Source: Albula goreensis (Eukaryota; Chordata; Actinopteri; Albuliformes; Albulidae). From it: DNA of 64,000 nt. Where the stretch lies: positions 35,361,086 through 35,425,085 of the forward strand of contig CM040752.1 in NCBI GenBank assembly GCA_022829145.1, written 5' to 3'. Positions 46,185 to 57,729 of the stretch are shown piece by piece; position 1 is the first letter of the stretch; every line of letters begins with the position of its first letter. The translations under genes were made by a program, and so were the position numbers. The notes beneath the pieces are model-generated. The model saw only the letters and a program-made list of their open reading frames with translations. It ran no database searches and was not told where the DNA came from.

Positions 46185-46445
46185 ATGAGCGCGGGGCGAA
46201 ACGGCGCGGCACTCGACGGACCGTGCCGGAAGGCTGTGATTGGCAGGCGGGACTCGCTGTTTTGCACTCGCCGCAGATGCGAAGCGGATGGGTGACCTGC
46301 TCTGATTGGGCCAGGCCGCAGCGAGGCGCAGCGAGGCCTATCCGAGGCCTCGGTGATGGCCATCTGTCAGTCAAAGCGCGGGCCCTCTCTGTGGCAGCCT
46401 CAGGCGACGGGGTCGGTGCGCCTGCATCTGGCTCTGTTCGCCAAC
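46185..46445 (-). promoter_or_regulatory. Small CpG-rich, CCAAT-containing patch
   Basis: About 260 bp dense in CpG (gcgcggggcgaaacggcgcgg, ctcgccgcagatgcgaagcgg, gcagcgaggcgcagcgagg), with two minus-strand CCAAT boxes about 64 bp apart (attgg at 46238 and 46302). It could be a CpG-island promoter or orphan island. No TATA box, first exon or donor could be tied to it. Confidence 0.3.
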
Positions 46446-49150
46446 CAAATCTGAATCAAATACGTATTTGAAATGCATAACATACGATATTTGAAATATA
46501 AATGGTAATACTACCACTACCACTGCTACTGCTAAATGCTACTACTACTATTAAAAATAACAATAACAAATGCACATGAGAACTGCAGTCTGAATATTGG
46601 TAAAAATATATGGAAATGTAAGGGAAAAAAACCATACTGCTAGAACACTGCATTTATTAATGTATCAGCAAATGGGACACAGAACAAACAACCAATGAAA
46701 CACCTCAGATGCATGTGAATGTACTGCATTATCCATAGTTGTAAGCTGAAAGACAGATGGTGTTTAAAATGAAGTTTTTGATGCGCATCTGGTGTACACT
46801 CAGGAATTGCGGGGGTGGGGGGGAGGTGGGGGTGGGTTAAGCAAAGTGAGAGAGCAGGCTCATGATCAAAATGGTATTTCCAGTATCAGAGGCCAGGTCT
46901 GTCCAGGACTGACAGTCTGTGAGAAACCTTCACGTTTTCTCCATGAGGAATGAAACCTCCATACTCTCTCCATGAGGAACGATCCATGTGCCTCCATCAC
47001 ACATATCTGTAAAAATGAGGAGGAGGGATGGAGGTGGGGGTGGAAGGCAATAAGCCCAACGGCTAATCCAACGTGCGAGGGCTGGATCAGACTTGATGGT
47101 TCTCTCGAATTTCCTATTAATGGATGTGGCCTTGCCACATCACATGCTGGATGAAAAATTCATCAGAACAAGCTCTTAGTTTTGTGAACTACACACGGCG
47201 ACGGCCGTCTTGAAGGCTTGGGCCATACGCATCTTCGCAGGAAAGCGGTCTGCGAGATTGGCCCGGTGAGGCGGGTGGGGTGGGGTGGAGTACTGTGGGG
47301 CTGGGGGGGGGGGTGGGAAGGATTGAGGATGAGGTCATCTTTCCTCTTCTTCTACTAGCGCCATTAATCGATCGCAGCCCAAATTATGCATGCAGGTACT
47401 CCCTGATCATCCATCTGCTCAATGAAACAACATTGGGGAAAGAAATTTAAAAAAAAAAAACAGTCCCCCACAGGCTGAACGGAAGAATTTCAATTAACAA
47501 AAGGATTCCGTCAATTCCCGTACCCAGTGATATCCCCCTCCCCTCTTCCAGAACCACAAAAGTGAGTGGAAAAGTTCACAATTGCATAGCAAAACCAGTG
47601 AGAGAGAGAGGAAGAGAGAGATAGCAAATAAATCAATGTTAATTTAGCATAAGCTGCAGTGCAATGTCCATAAATTTTACAACCAAGCCTACTCAGCCAT
47701 TTTACCTCAGATTCTTTAGGCTCAGTGTTACTTCTGTCCTCTCTGATTCTCAGCTATATGAATACCCAGTTTCTGGAGCTGTATCACTGTTCTGAACACC
47801 CATTTCCGAAGTACTGCTTCAAGTCATAGTTTTGAGAAGAAAAAATGCTTAAAACACCTCCTATCAGTGAGCATGACGAGGTACGACTCCAGCAACAAGA
47901 ACGCTAGTAGGGACATTACTCAGCTGGTAGCTGATGGCTTTCTGATGGAAATAAACAAAAGAAAAACCATTTGAGCAGCACTGAAAAGTCCTGTCAGCAC
48001 TGGAGAGTTTGGTTTTCATTAATGTAGTATATAACATAATTAATTAGGCTTCCAGGACCTCAAGTGGAAAAAGCAGTGCACAGGAAGATGACAGGCAAAA
48101 GAGGAGATGTCTGGAAAGTGTCTGAATTACTGCTGATGAATGAGACCGGGCCTCGTAGGGCTGCAAACGATTGGCTGTCTGTAAACCGCCGCAGAATTAT
48201 GTTTACACAAAAAGAGAAAAAAACGGGAAGAGAAAACCCGAATCCATCACGTCGGAACAGCAGTCATTAATAAAAATGGTGTTTTATTGATTGGAACATG
48301 ATCTAAAAACTCACAAACCATCATCCTGCTGTTTTCCATTAGTCAAATGGAGGAGAAAATACAATGATGAATTGTCTCTCAATGACTGCGGGAGTCATGT
48401 TGCTTCTCGATTCGTCTAGAAGTCCCTCAACTATCAAATTTCGCTCTCATTCCAGTCCATATCTTTATATTAGAGTTGAGATTTAAAGTGTGTGTGCTTT
48501 ACTCAAAGATGTGTAGTGCTAAACCAGACCCTTATACCCCACGCTATACACTAATGGTCAAAAATGTGAGTGTAGGAATTAGTTCTTGTGCCCTCTTCTT
48601 CAGTCTTCAGGCCAGTGCAGTGGGCCTAGTGCCAGTTCTTTTAGCTCCATTACAGAGTGAATAGTTTATGATACTGAGACAGATGAAAGAGAAGCAGTAT
48701 GAACGGTCAGGAAACCACCTCTCTGTTTACTGAAACTGCCCAAATATTTGCACAAACTGGCACCTTCTGCCACTCTTTCTTCTCCAGCTGAGGGTACACC
48801 ATCTCATTTTGTAGAAAAATTAAAGTATCACAAAAAGTGTATAAAAGTACCAAAGTATACCCATAATAGAGACTGTATTAGAACGCAATATTCACATATG
48901 TTCAATTCTGCAGGAAATACTGCTGCAAACTTTTGTGAATGCGAGCTAAACCACCGTTTGATCATCTTAAGTGTGGAAATGAACCGAGAGAAACCATTCT
49001 CAGAGTGAAAATATACGGTGTCGGAGACTGAAATTCAAAGGAGATGGGTGTGCAGGAGTTCTAGTTACATTTTACTTAATGAAGAGACCGCCTGCAAAGA
49101 TGGGGAGGGAAGTCGGACCATTAACCGCACCATCCTGTGCACCGGTCCTG
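46446..49150. other. Unique non-coding stretch
   Basis: G-rich tracts lie at 46808-46836 and 47268-47320, an A run at 47447-47460, and a short GA run at 47598-47622. 47340-47560 (aaattatgcatgcag, atttcaattaacaaaagg) is enhancer-like in texture. No gene recognised. Confidence 0.35.

Positions 49151-49195
<45 letters not shown>
49151..49195. repeat. (GA)n microsatellite
   Basis: Pure ga run of about 40 bases. Confidence 0.95.
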
Positions 49196-49197
<2 letters not shown>

Positions 49198-51085
49198 CCT
49201 CACCGTGCTCATGGTATAGGATTATCTCAAGGCTCAGGGTCTCTCAATCAATCGCATAAGTATCTGCGCTCTGTTACTGAGGGATTTCAGCGGGTCGCCC
49301 CGCATTATCGCAGCTATTCGTACTGAGGTCACCGCCACTTAGCGGCCGCGCTACACCTGGAGGGGCCTCGGCCACGTCGCCCGCTGAATACTGATCCGGC
49401 CTTAGCGGCCAACGACACAATCAGCCCGATTCGCTCATCAGCCCGATCTCCCCGACCCTGACTGAAACCCCCACTTCTCTGGGCCCCTTTCTGGCTGCTC
49501 TTTCTCCCTGTCTGTTAGCCACAACAACAACGATTCATCAAAGGTCGCCAGGACGCCAAACACTTGTGCCATGACTCATGTCTGCTTGTACTACTGTGAT
49601 TGGTCACATTTTCCTTACTGGAGAAAGAAATGATTCTTCAAATTTCACGTGTGAAATGTCCTAAAGCCACATGTGGAAATGGAAATGTGAGGTAATGTGG
49701 CAGCAGGGGGTTACGTAGTATGACACAGATGACATTATGTGGATCACATGTGAGGTATCCGAAAAAAAGAAAAGATGCACAGGTGAAGAAGCTGTTGATT
49801 TCTGAATGTCTGTTTTATAACTGCACAGACAGACAGATCTACTGGCATCATGTAACAGCATTTTTCATACTGACGCATGTTGTCACAGAGCTTTGGTTTT
49901 ACTTGCAGCAAACACAGATTAGCGACATAATCTTCCTCAGAATTGCATGAAGAGTAAACATGGCTCCTTCTGAATGATGTGTGTGTTTTATAAACTCACT
50001 GTTCCTGTTCCTCCCTCAAGGCCAGTTTGAGGATTGGCCAATTTAAATGGCGACTAAACCTCCCCCCCATAGCCAAAACACACCTCCTGACTCCAGGGCA
50101 TTCCATGACTGTTCAGCAATCCTGGGACCATTTCCATGTCCATAAAGGAAAGGTGAAATCATGGAAAAAAAAATCATATACAGCAGAACTGAGCGACTCG
50201 CGTGTCTCTAAACATGCGCCTAACAATGCCCCCAGGATGTTCCTCTCTGATTGGTGGAGGAGTGTTAGCATTAGTGGTGGTGTTAGCGTGAGGGCCATGG
50301 CTTGCTCTGTGCTCCTCTCTCTCTCTCTTTAACTCCCCCACCCCCATGCCACGCTCAGATGGATCGTACACCCACCCCCACCTTCCTCCCAACCCCATCA
50401 CCCATGAAGCTCTCTCCAAATCAGCTCCGTAATGAGGGTGACCATGTGTGGGTGTGTGAGTCTGAGTTTGTTTGTCAGGATGCTCTCTATTTAATCATTG
50501 GAAAAAAGAATCTTTCATTTGAGTTAAAGGCTAACAAACATTATGCGCCCATTCAACTCGAACAATGCAGACACTGTTCTTACCGCTAACGCTAACTAGC
50601 CCCCCACTCGGGGGTGGGAGTGGGGGTTGCGGGGGGGCGGGGGTTACCGCCGTGCCATGGAATCTGAGGCCCTTTTGTCTGCTGTTACCTCCACGCGTTT
50701 ATTTGTGTTCGAGCGATAACTTCTGTCGCTATCGGGAACCAAATTAAATCAAAATAAACAAACAAGCGGGAGGAGATAGATGAGGCGGGGTCAGCCTGGC
50801 ATCTCGCATTACTGCCGTCAACCATGGAAAAAAAAAAAAAAAAAAAACGCCGCATCAAAGCATTAGAGTCCGCGAGCGCGGGGCGGACAGGTTAGCCTGC
50901 TGGAAGCTTTTGAAGTATGTGCTCATCAAAAAGCTCTCAGCCGTAACCATGGGGCCCTGGGGGCTGGGGGGGAAGGGGATTTATCATTTCATCACTCATT
51001 TCTGTCATTATTGCTCCTAGTTCATATTTTTTCCCCTTCTTAACCAACTCGTGTTGTAAACTATCTTCATGTTGAACATTATTAC
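49196..51085. other. Unique stretch with G-rich and A tracts
   Basis: A G-quadruplex-capable run lies at 50610-50645, an A run of about 20 at 50828-50847, and a further G-rich run at 50951-50980. No gene recognised. Confidence 0.4.
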
Positions 51086-51322
51086 ATTTAGGATTTTTAG
51101 CGTTTAAATCTCGTTTGATGACCTTTTTTCATTATTATTATTATTATTATAATTATTGTTGTTTTTTTGTTTTTGCTGTTGCTAAAGTAAACATAAGAAA
51201 CAACAAGAATAATGATAATAATAATGAACTTCATTTGCACAGTGACTGTCATACCTTTGCAGCCTACAGTCTGTAACAAAAAAAGGTCATCAAACGAGAT
51301 TTAAAAGCTAAAAATCCTAAAT
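51086..51322. mobile_element. 44-bp inverted repeat around an ATT-rich core (fold-back element)
   Basis: The left arm 51086-51129 (atttaggatttttagcg ... gatgacctttttt) and right arm 51279-51322 are reverse complements except for one base near the middle (gcg versus agc context). The 149-bp loop has (att)n at 51130-51152 and an (aat)n-like tract near 51211-51224 that can also pair. There is no coding capacity. A short MITE or fold-back element fits, but no clear target duplication is seen. Confidence 0.85.
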
Positions 51323-51728
51323 TTAAAAACTTAAAAGCTAAAAGTTCCAGGTTCCAGGTGAGGTCCAAGTCCTCACTCGTTGTGACTGTGAGACTGCAGA
51401 GGCCACAGGTTAAGGTGTTTTAGAGGGATGCCTCTGCATGAGAAATGAGCGATTATCGAGCCTCCATCATCGGCAGGGACCCAGAGCACCCCCCGGGGGC
51501 CGAACCTAGGCTGACAAAATAGATAATTTGTCATATTCATTATTGTATGGCTTAAGAATATAAAAGATCGAGGGGGGAGGGGAAGGAGGCGGGGATATGA
51601 CTGTCAGCCCGTGTAATAACCGTTATTTACCAAGAGCTTTCGTAATCCAATCAGAAAAACTTGTTTGTGCTGAGGGATTGCCGGAGATCACCAGGCGGAA
51701 CATTCATAAGTCAACCGAGGGAGCATGT
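51323..51728. other. Unique non-coding stretch
   Basis: Nothing recognised. Confidence 0.3.
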
Positions 51729-51885
51729 TCTCTCTCTCTCTCTCTCTCTCTCTCGATATTTTGCTTTTTGTGTCTCACAACCTCTCTCTATATATCTCCT
51801 TCTCTGTCTCTCACAATCTCTCTCTTTTTCTTTCTTGTTGCACAGGAGCCAAAACAGATTTCCATTTTTTCATCATCAGAGAAGT

Positions 51886-51934
<49 letters not shown>

Positions 51935-51990
51935 GCAGAGAGAGTGCAATGGAGTGGGAAAGACAGGGAGAGAGGGAGAGAGAGAGAGAC
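51729..51990. repeat. (CT)n and (GA)n tracts in inverted arrangement
   Basis: A (ct)n run at 51729-51754 is followed by ct-rich sequence to about 51836. A (ga)n run at 51889-51928 then continues as ga-rich sequence to 51990. The two are complementary and could pair across about 135 bp. The 173-codon plus frame that spans them is Ser/Leu- then Arg/Glu-rich low complexity. Confidence 0.85.
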
Positions 51991-52215
51991 AGACAGAATC
52001 ATCGGGAGGTTTTTACATCTGTCCGCCTGACACTGGACATAAATTGTTATTATATGCGACGCTGAGCTGTGCAGAAAGAGTTATGACCTCCTCCATCTGT
52101 ATTTATGAGGGTAAATAAACACATTGGCCCATAACGCTGTCAGGGATGAGAGCGTCCTGCAGGTCTGCCTCCGACGGCCAGGACCACATAAGCACAGGGC
52201 AGCAGTACCAGCCCA
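51991..52215. other. Unique non-coding stretch
   Basis: Nothing recognised. Confidence 0.3.
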
Positions 52216-52320
52216 ATGCTAAGTGCTAAACGCTAACCGCTAAAAGCTAACCACTGCGAGATAACTGCTAAGCACTAAATGCTAACCGCTAAATGCCAAG
52301 GGCTAGATGCTAAGTGCCGC
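52216..52320. repeat. 7-bp tandem repeat NNGCTAA, 15 units in perfect register
   Basis: From 52216 every 7-mer reads as a variant of NNGCTAA: atgctaa, gtgctaa, acgctaa, ccgctaa, aagctaa, two decayed units, then ctgctaa, gcactaa, atgctaa, ccgctaa, atgccaa, gggctag, atgctaa, gtgccgc. No insertion or deletion breaks the phase across 105 bp. Confidence 0.85.
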
Positions 52321-52640
52321 GCTTTCGTCTGGGAGGCTACAATTTTCCTCCTACTTTTGAAAATTTTAATTAACTTATTTGCAATCAATTTGAAAAAAAG
52401 GGACAGCATAGTAATCTATTGGATACATATGAGATTATTCAATTAATGCTAACATAAGATGACAGTGTCTGCCCATCTTGTACTTTTAGATTTATTACTG
52501 GAATAAAATCCAGATTTAATGCCATTTTGCTGCTGGCTTTCTGTAATTTAATTTTCACAATAAATACTTCAGCAGCCATTACGATTATTTTCTTACATAT
52601 CTTATCTTCAATTATTCTGGGAATTTTGCTGGTGTCCTGA
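52321..52640. other. Candidate conserved non-coding region
   Basis: AT-rich unique sequence: aaaattttaattaactta, ttattcaattaatgctaac, ttctgtaatttaattttcac, agcagccattacgatta. It is free of repeats and dense in homeodomain-type cores. One of the best enhancer-like stretches in the window by texture alone. Confidence 0.3.
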
Positions 52641-53182
52641 CATCAGTATGAATGAAAGGGTGATGGACGTCACTGCGTCGAGGCACTGTCCTTCTGCTGA
52701 CCCACGGCACACAAAGGCGATGCTGGAACGAGCTCTGGAGGATGCACTGTGCTCGGGACGACACCACCGGAAAGGAAACGAGTGGAAGTTTCCCCACTGT
52801 ATGCAGTGACCCAGCCCTCAGTGCTGAAACCCTGTCCTCTGAACCACAAAGCATGACAGCAGAGTGGAAAGCGCTGTCTGTTTGATGGAAGCAAGCAGCC
52901 ATTTTCCCTGAATTGCCATGTAAGTGTGAATGGGCGTGAATGGGCCTTCCCACCAAAATACTGTCCTCTGCTTGAACCGCAAAGCAGAAAAACGGCTCAA
53001 CAATTGAATGACGGCATTAGCAGGCCGACCGCCAGCCCCGCTCAGCGTTTAGCGGCTGCTGCGCTGCAATGAAGGCTAGGATCATCAATATCAGCTCAGA
53101 ATGTCTGACTTGATCCATCTGAAAAACCTCTTCCATAAACCAAATACCAGGCAAAAATACAGAACAATAAATAAATAAATTT
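52641..53182. other. Unique non-coding stretch
   Basis: Nothing recognised apart from (aat)n-like sequence at 53166-53180. Confidence 0.3.
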
Positions 53183-53187
53183 GGTCA

Positions 53188-53525
53188 TGTTTGTGTTGTA
53201 ATCCTATTCTGAATAAAGGCCTGGAACATTACTGGTGTCTCTCTCTCCATCTTTGTGTTCCAACCAGCCCCGCTCCAACCTCCTCCTCCTTCCGAACACG
53301 GACCCCTTGCCCCGCTAAGACCTACTCTATTATCTTTCGTAGCATGAACTTTCTGTGACACCCGCTGCTGAAGTCCGCGGACCCGATCTTGCAATCTGAC
53401 AAAAGGTCTGCAGGTCCATCTGTCTTGGCTCTGCATGCCAAGTTTCGCCCTATATATCCCCCCCCCGCCCTTTCGTAAAGACTGCCGCCGACTCCTTAGC
53501 CATACTGAAAGCAAGTGTGTGACAA
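53188..53525 (-). mobile_element. Possible solo LTR (fossil)
   Basis: A 338-bp block is flanked on both sides by ggtca (53183-53187 and 53526-53530), as expected of a 5-bp target duplication. Its plus-strand left edge starts TG, and the other edge is close to a standard LTR terminus. Read on the minus strand it has a TATA-like tatatagggc at about 53450-53459. No internal region, primer site or second LTR is present, so if real it is a solo remnant, perhaps of Gypsy type, old. A chance 5-bp match cannot be excluded. Confidence 0.35.
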
Positions 53526-53530
53526 GGTCA

Positions 53531-53966
53531 GGCGGTCTATTCCCTTTAACATGGGTAATTACTGAAAGATGAACTGAAATTCAAATCATAAACTAAACAA
53601 AAACCTCAGCCACTAGCAACACGGAGAGGGCTTGGTACCATGCATGAGCGGCAACTGACATCATCCTTAGTTACAGCCATCCAGAACACTCATAAAACAG
53701 GCTCTACAAGGTTACACTTCAAGGTAGAGAGATAGAGCTTTAAATGCTAACCATATGGAACAAGACAATTTTACTGTAACATGTAGAAGAATTACACAAG
53801 TACAATGTCTTTCTTCTTCTTCTTCTTCTTATTATTTTTATTATTATTAATACTGGGCTGTTTGAGACCCTTCTCTTCCTCGAGGGCCCCGCAGCATGTA
53901 TGCTGTCTCTCTTTGGAGGCAATCGGGGGCCACAGGGGCATCTCCAGGGGCTATGGCTGACCTGTC
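53531..53966. other. Unique stretch with triplet repeats
   Basis: (ttc)n then (att)n lies at 53812-53849. Otherwise nothing recognised. Confidence 0.5.
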
Positions 53967-54267
53967 GGGTTTGATCAGGCTGAGTGCGGTGGTGCTGCTC
54001 TCTGCAGCCTTCAGGGGAGGCTGCAGCTTTCCAAGCACAGGGAACCAATGAGAGTCCGGAGAGGAGAGTAGCGTTCTCATTTACGATCACGGAACTGTAG
54101 CATATGCTGTCATCCTTCCCTTTTCTAGTTTTTGGATTCCTCTTGCCTGGGTTTGATCAGGCTGAAAGTGCTAAGTGGTGCTGCTCTCTGCAGCCTTCAG
54201 GGGAGACTGCATGCTTTCCAAGCACAGAGCAGAACCAGTGGTGAAGCTGTAAGGAGAGGAGAGTAGC
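53967..54267. repeat. Diverged direct duplication, ~110 bp, 182 bp apart
   Basis: Copy A (53967-54072) and copy B (54149-54267) both run gggtttgatcaggctga, 'ggtgctgctctctgcagcc' plus 'ttcagggga', 'ctttccaagcacag' and 'gagaggagagtagc'. They differ by several substitutions and small indels. Copy B leads directly into the 76-bp array at 54274. Confidence 0.85.
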
Positions 54268-54273
54268 AGAGGA

Positions 54274-54450
54274 CACTGTCAGAGGAGGTGGGCATACTGT
54301 AACTCCAAAGCCCATATGTATTAATGGTAATAAGGCTAATAGGTGAGTATACTGTCAGAGGAGGTGGGCATACTGTAACTCCAAAGCCCATATGTATTAA
54401 TGGTAATAAGGCTAATAGGTGGGTATACTGTCTGAGGAGATGGGCAACAT
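54274..54450 (+). repeat. 76-bp tandem repeat, locus A
   Basis: gaggaggtgggcatactg starts at 54282 and 54358 and, slightly altered, at 54434 (steps of 76 and 76). The unit continues with 'taactccaaagcccatatg' and 'tattaatggtaataaggct'. The same unit in the same orientation makes the array at 58.35 kb. Confidence 0.95.
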
Positions 54451-55990
54451 ACTGCAACATACTGTACATTCCCAGGGGTTTATGTGGGTATACTCTGTAT
54501 ATTTGCATATACCCTTGACTACACCACTGCGTATAATGACAATAGGCCATTCAGATCAACTAGGCTCTTCATTTACCTGGAGGTGAGCTACCTGTTGCCC
54601 GTCTCCTGTATCTGTCCCTCTCTACCTGCAGCTGTGGCAGTGTGGGAGGTGCGATGAAGTCATCCTTTTGACCCGGCCGAAATAGACCCAAGCAGAGAGC
54701 GATCTGGTTGCTTGGCATTTAAAGAAGACGCCGCCGAACGTTGTCAGTAGGTGTAATTTGGTTTTAATGGGTTTCGTCTGTTAATGCACCTCAGACAAAA
54801 GAAAAAAAGCTAAATGAAATTCCGAGGCTATCATTAGCCGTCCTCCCATGAATGATGCATGCACTAGGAAATTGGCTCCAAGTTTTTTTTTTTTTTTCTT
54901 AATTTTTTTTTTTGTGCTCGGAAAGAGGAAGAGGTTATTTTAATTTGCTACAAGGTCGCAAGTCTGATTGTTTGGATCCGGAAAAGGTGCCAGAATGCCT
55001 CATTAGTTCCATTTGTTCCTGGGTTAATGTAGAGGCCCACCTTGCTTTGCAGAGACCCCCTGCTGGCTTGGTTAATAACGCGCCTCTCCCTCATATCGCT
55101 TCACCAGTCCTTAGGCTTCGCAGGTTGACCTGATTGATCTGGTTGCAGGAGCTCTGAATAATTTGCCGCATGTTTTGCCGCACTGGTATTAAGGATGGAA
55201 TCCCGGCCTGGACTTGTGTTCCTCGCTGATTTGCTGCCGAAAGTATCAGTATTCTGTTTGACATGTTTTCAATATGCTAAGAAACACACGCCATCCCTGA
55301 GGGGTCTGCAGTTTTGCCAATACATGCACCATGACCCGGCAGATATGAAAGCATCAGATTTAACTGACATCCTTATATTCAGTATTTCCTCTAACAACCA
55401 AAAAGTACTATTGAGGCTCAATTTCTCATGTTACATGCTGGACTTTCCCTGTAGAAATTCACAGACACCAAATAAGTCTTGACCGCCACAGAGTAAGTGT
55501 TGTAGAAAAGTCCCTCAACACTGTGCTGTCATGTTGGTCTACAATCTGCTTGTTGGAGGAGGGGGTGGGGTGGCTGTCGCTTGAATTGTGTTTGGGCCAA
55601 TGTGACCAAGAACAGATTGAGAGGAAGAATCCACAGGTGGGGGGAGAGCAGGGTGGTGCAGGTCAGGGGTCACCATGTGACTCATTCTCTCGCCATGGCG
55701 ACCAGACCGCCGTGCCGTTCTCTCTCTCGTTCTCTCTCCCCTCCTCCGGGGCGAACGGCTGTCGATACCACCGCTTGCCTCGGCCACAGGGAGCAGCAGG
55801 GATCGCCGGTCACAACATGCAATTAACCTCGTTTGCGTGCGTTTTATTCGGCCCCGCCCCAGAGCCTGGAGAGAGGGCTGGCTGGATGCAGACCGTATGT
55901 TCCCCCCCAAGCAGGACCTGTCCCCCCCCCCACACTCTCCTTCAGGGGGCATCTGGTGTCTCAGAGAGGGAGGGATGAAGAGAAGATAGG
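54451..55990. other. Unique stretch; enhancer-like at 54740-54860
   Basis: T runs lie at 54884-54897 and 54903-54912. 54740-54870 (gttttaatgggtttcg, ctatcattagccg, atgaatgatgcatgc) looks regulatory. A CTCF-like CCAGCAGGGGG occurs on the minus strand at 55056-55066. The overlapping frames at 55523-55978 and 55539-55952 lie in GC- and C-run-rich sequence and show no domain. Confidence 0.35.
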
Positions 55991-56280
55991 AAGAGGGAGT
56001 GGAGAGGAAGAAAGGGAGAGACAGTTAAGAGGTGAGAAAGAGAATCTGTAAGAAAGTGTATGAGAGATTGCCTGAGAAACACATACGGAGAGAGACAGAG
56101 TAGGAGCGGAAAAACAACAGAGGGTGAACGAGAAACAGAGAGCTATGGAGAGAGGCAGAGAGGAGTGAGCAACAGGAAGAGAATAAAAGTACTAGAAAGA
56201 GTTGGAGGGGTGAGACATCAAGGGAGAGAGAAAGAAAGAAAGAACGAAAGGGGAGAGATTGAAATTGAGTGAGGGAGAGG
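55991..56280 (+). repeat. Purine-rich low-complexity tract
   Basis: Imperfect gaga/ggaa sequence of about 290 bp with few pyrimidines. Confidence 0.8.
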
Positions 56281-57729
56281 TAGCTAAGCATTTGATGAAA
56301 GGACCACACACCGTGTGTGAAACCACATCCAAACGCCACCTACCCCCCCCCCCCATCAGGGTAATTACGCAGCCCCCAATCACAGCCCCAGCCACCGTCG
56401 CCTTTCTTTATTCCTCAGAATTACAGACCTGCGAATGGGAGAGAAAGCTAAACCCAGCGTTAGCTCCAAAGTGTATTATATTTAGCTGGAACATGACCCA
56501 AATGCATAGCAACATTTCTCTCGCATTAGCGCCGGGCTTAAAAGTGTGCCTGGGAAAATCAGACTAATTACAGAGCACCTTCAGCCCAGTTAAAACTCTG
56601 CTGCATTTCTCCGATACTACTCTCAGATCGCATCGACTTTGTCTGATTACCTTCATTAAAAAAATGTGTGATGGGTTCTGGTTTTCAGACCCAGAATGCC
56701 TTATGCACATCTCACTGGCAGGATGCAATTGTCCTCTGAGAGATCATGATGAGTCTTATCAGGCTGTTGATGATGGATGCCGACGGGGCTCCGCCCTGAA
56801 ATATATGCAGGCTTGTCACTGAACTCCTTTTCACAGCCAGGTGTTATTATCCACGAAGGACATATGAAAAGCGTGCCTAATGTGGTTAGCTTTTTTTCCA
56901 GCCACGGCGTTTGCATCTTCCTGATCTTCCCTCCACAGGGCTGCTGTTTGGCTGGGGCTGATGACGGGGGCCGGTGGAGCACCGCGGCAGCCCGCTGTCA
57001 CTCAGGGAGGCCACGCCAATAAAGAACAACAGCTGGCCGCCGTAATGTCATTTACAGGAGAGAAAATAAAAAGCAGAGAAGGCGAGCCCGAAATACCCCG
57101 ATCCCTCAGGGACCGCTGTGGGACGGGGCGAAAGGCCACAGCTTCCGCCTGTCAATCCTCGGGATTCTGCCTCCTGTCACCGAGAGACCGTTCCCATGGC
57201 GACTGCTACACCCCCCACCCCACCCCAAGCACCCTCCCACTCAGACACCTGATATAGTGACACAGAGGGGGTGGGGGTGGGGGTGGGGGGGCATCTGTAC
57301 ATGGATTTGATGTCAACCTCTACCCTTAATTATTTAATTATCGCAACCGTTCATGTGACCTGACAGAGGGACTGGATTTCGAACATAAGCTCAGCTGAAA
57401 ACCGCTTGGCAGCTGGGAAACCTCCACCATCTACAACCCAAACCTACAATAAGTCACACAGTGTACACTGGTGTATAATGCATTGAGTCCCAGGTAAACG
57501 GTGCTAACAGAGGCCAGCACACACACCTCCACGCTGTGTCTCATTCCCCCAACACCAAAGGGCTTCCACCCAATCCTGATGGAGCCGCTGGCCCCCATGC
57601 AGCGCTAACAGCTCCTGAGTTATTTACATCCTCTCATATTTGTATTCCTGGTTGTGCACGCTTCCTTACTTCCTTACCCCAGAGGGTTGCGGGTTGGTAA
57701 ATGCAGTTTCCAGGACTATATAAGCATCC
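56281..57729. other. Unique non-coding stretch
   Basis: A C run lies at 56344-56354 and a G-rich run at 57266-57291. 56820-57060 is unique with attattatccacgaagg and gttagc motifs. No gene recognised. Confidence 0.35.

Noticed and set aside
52216-52320. A telomere-like repeat (TTAGC on the other strand)
   Set aside because: The unit is a 7-mer with variable bases and lacks the TTAGGG hexamer.
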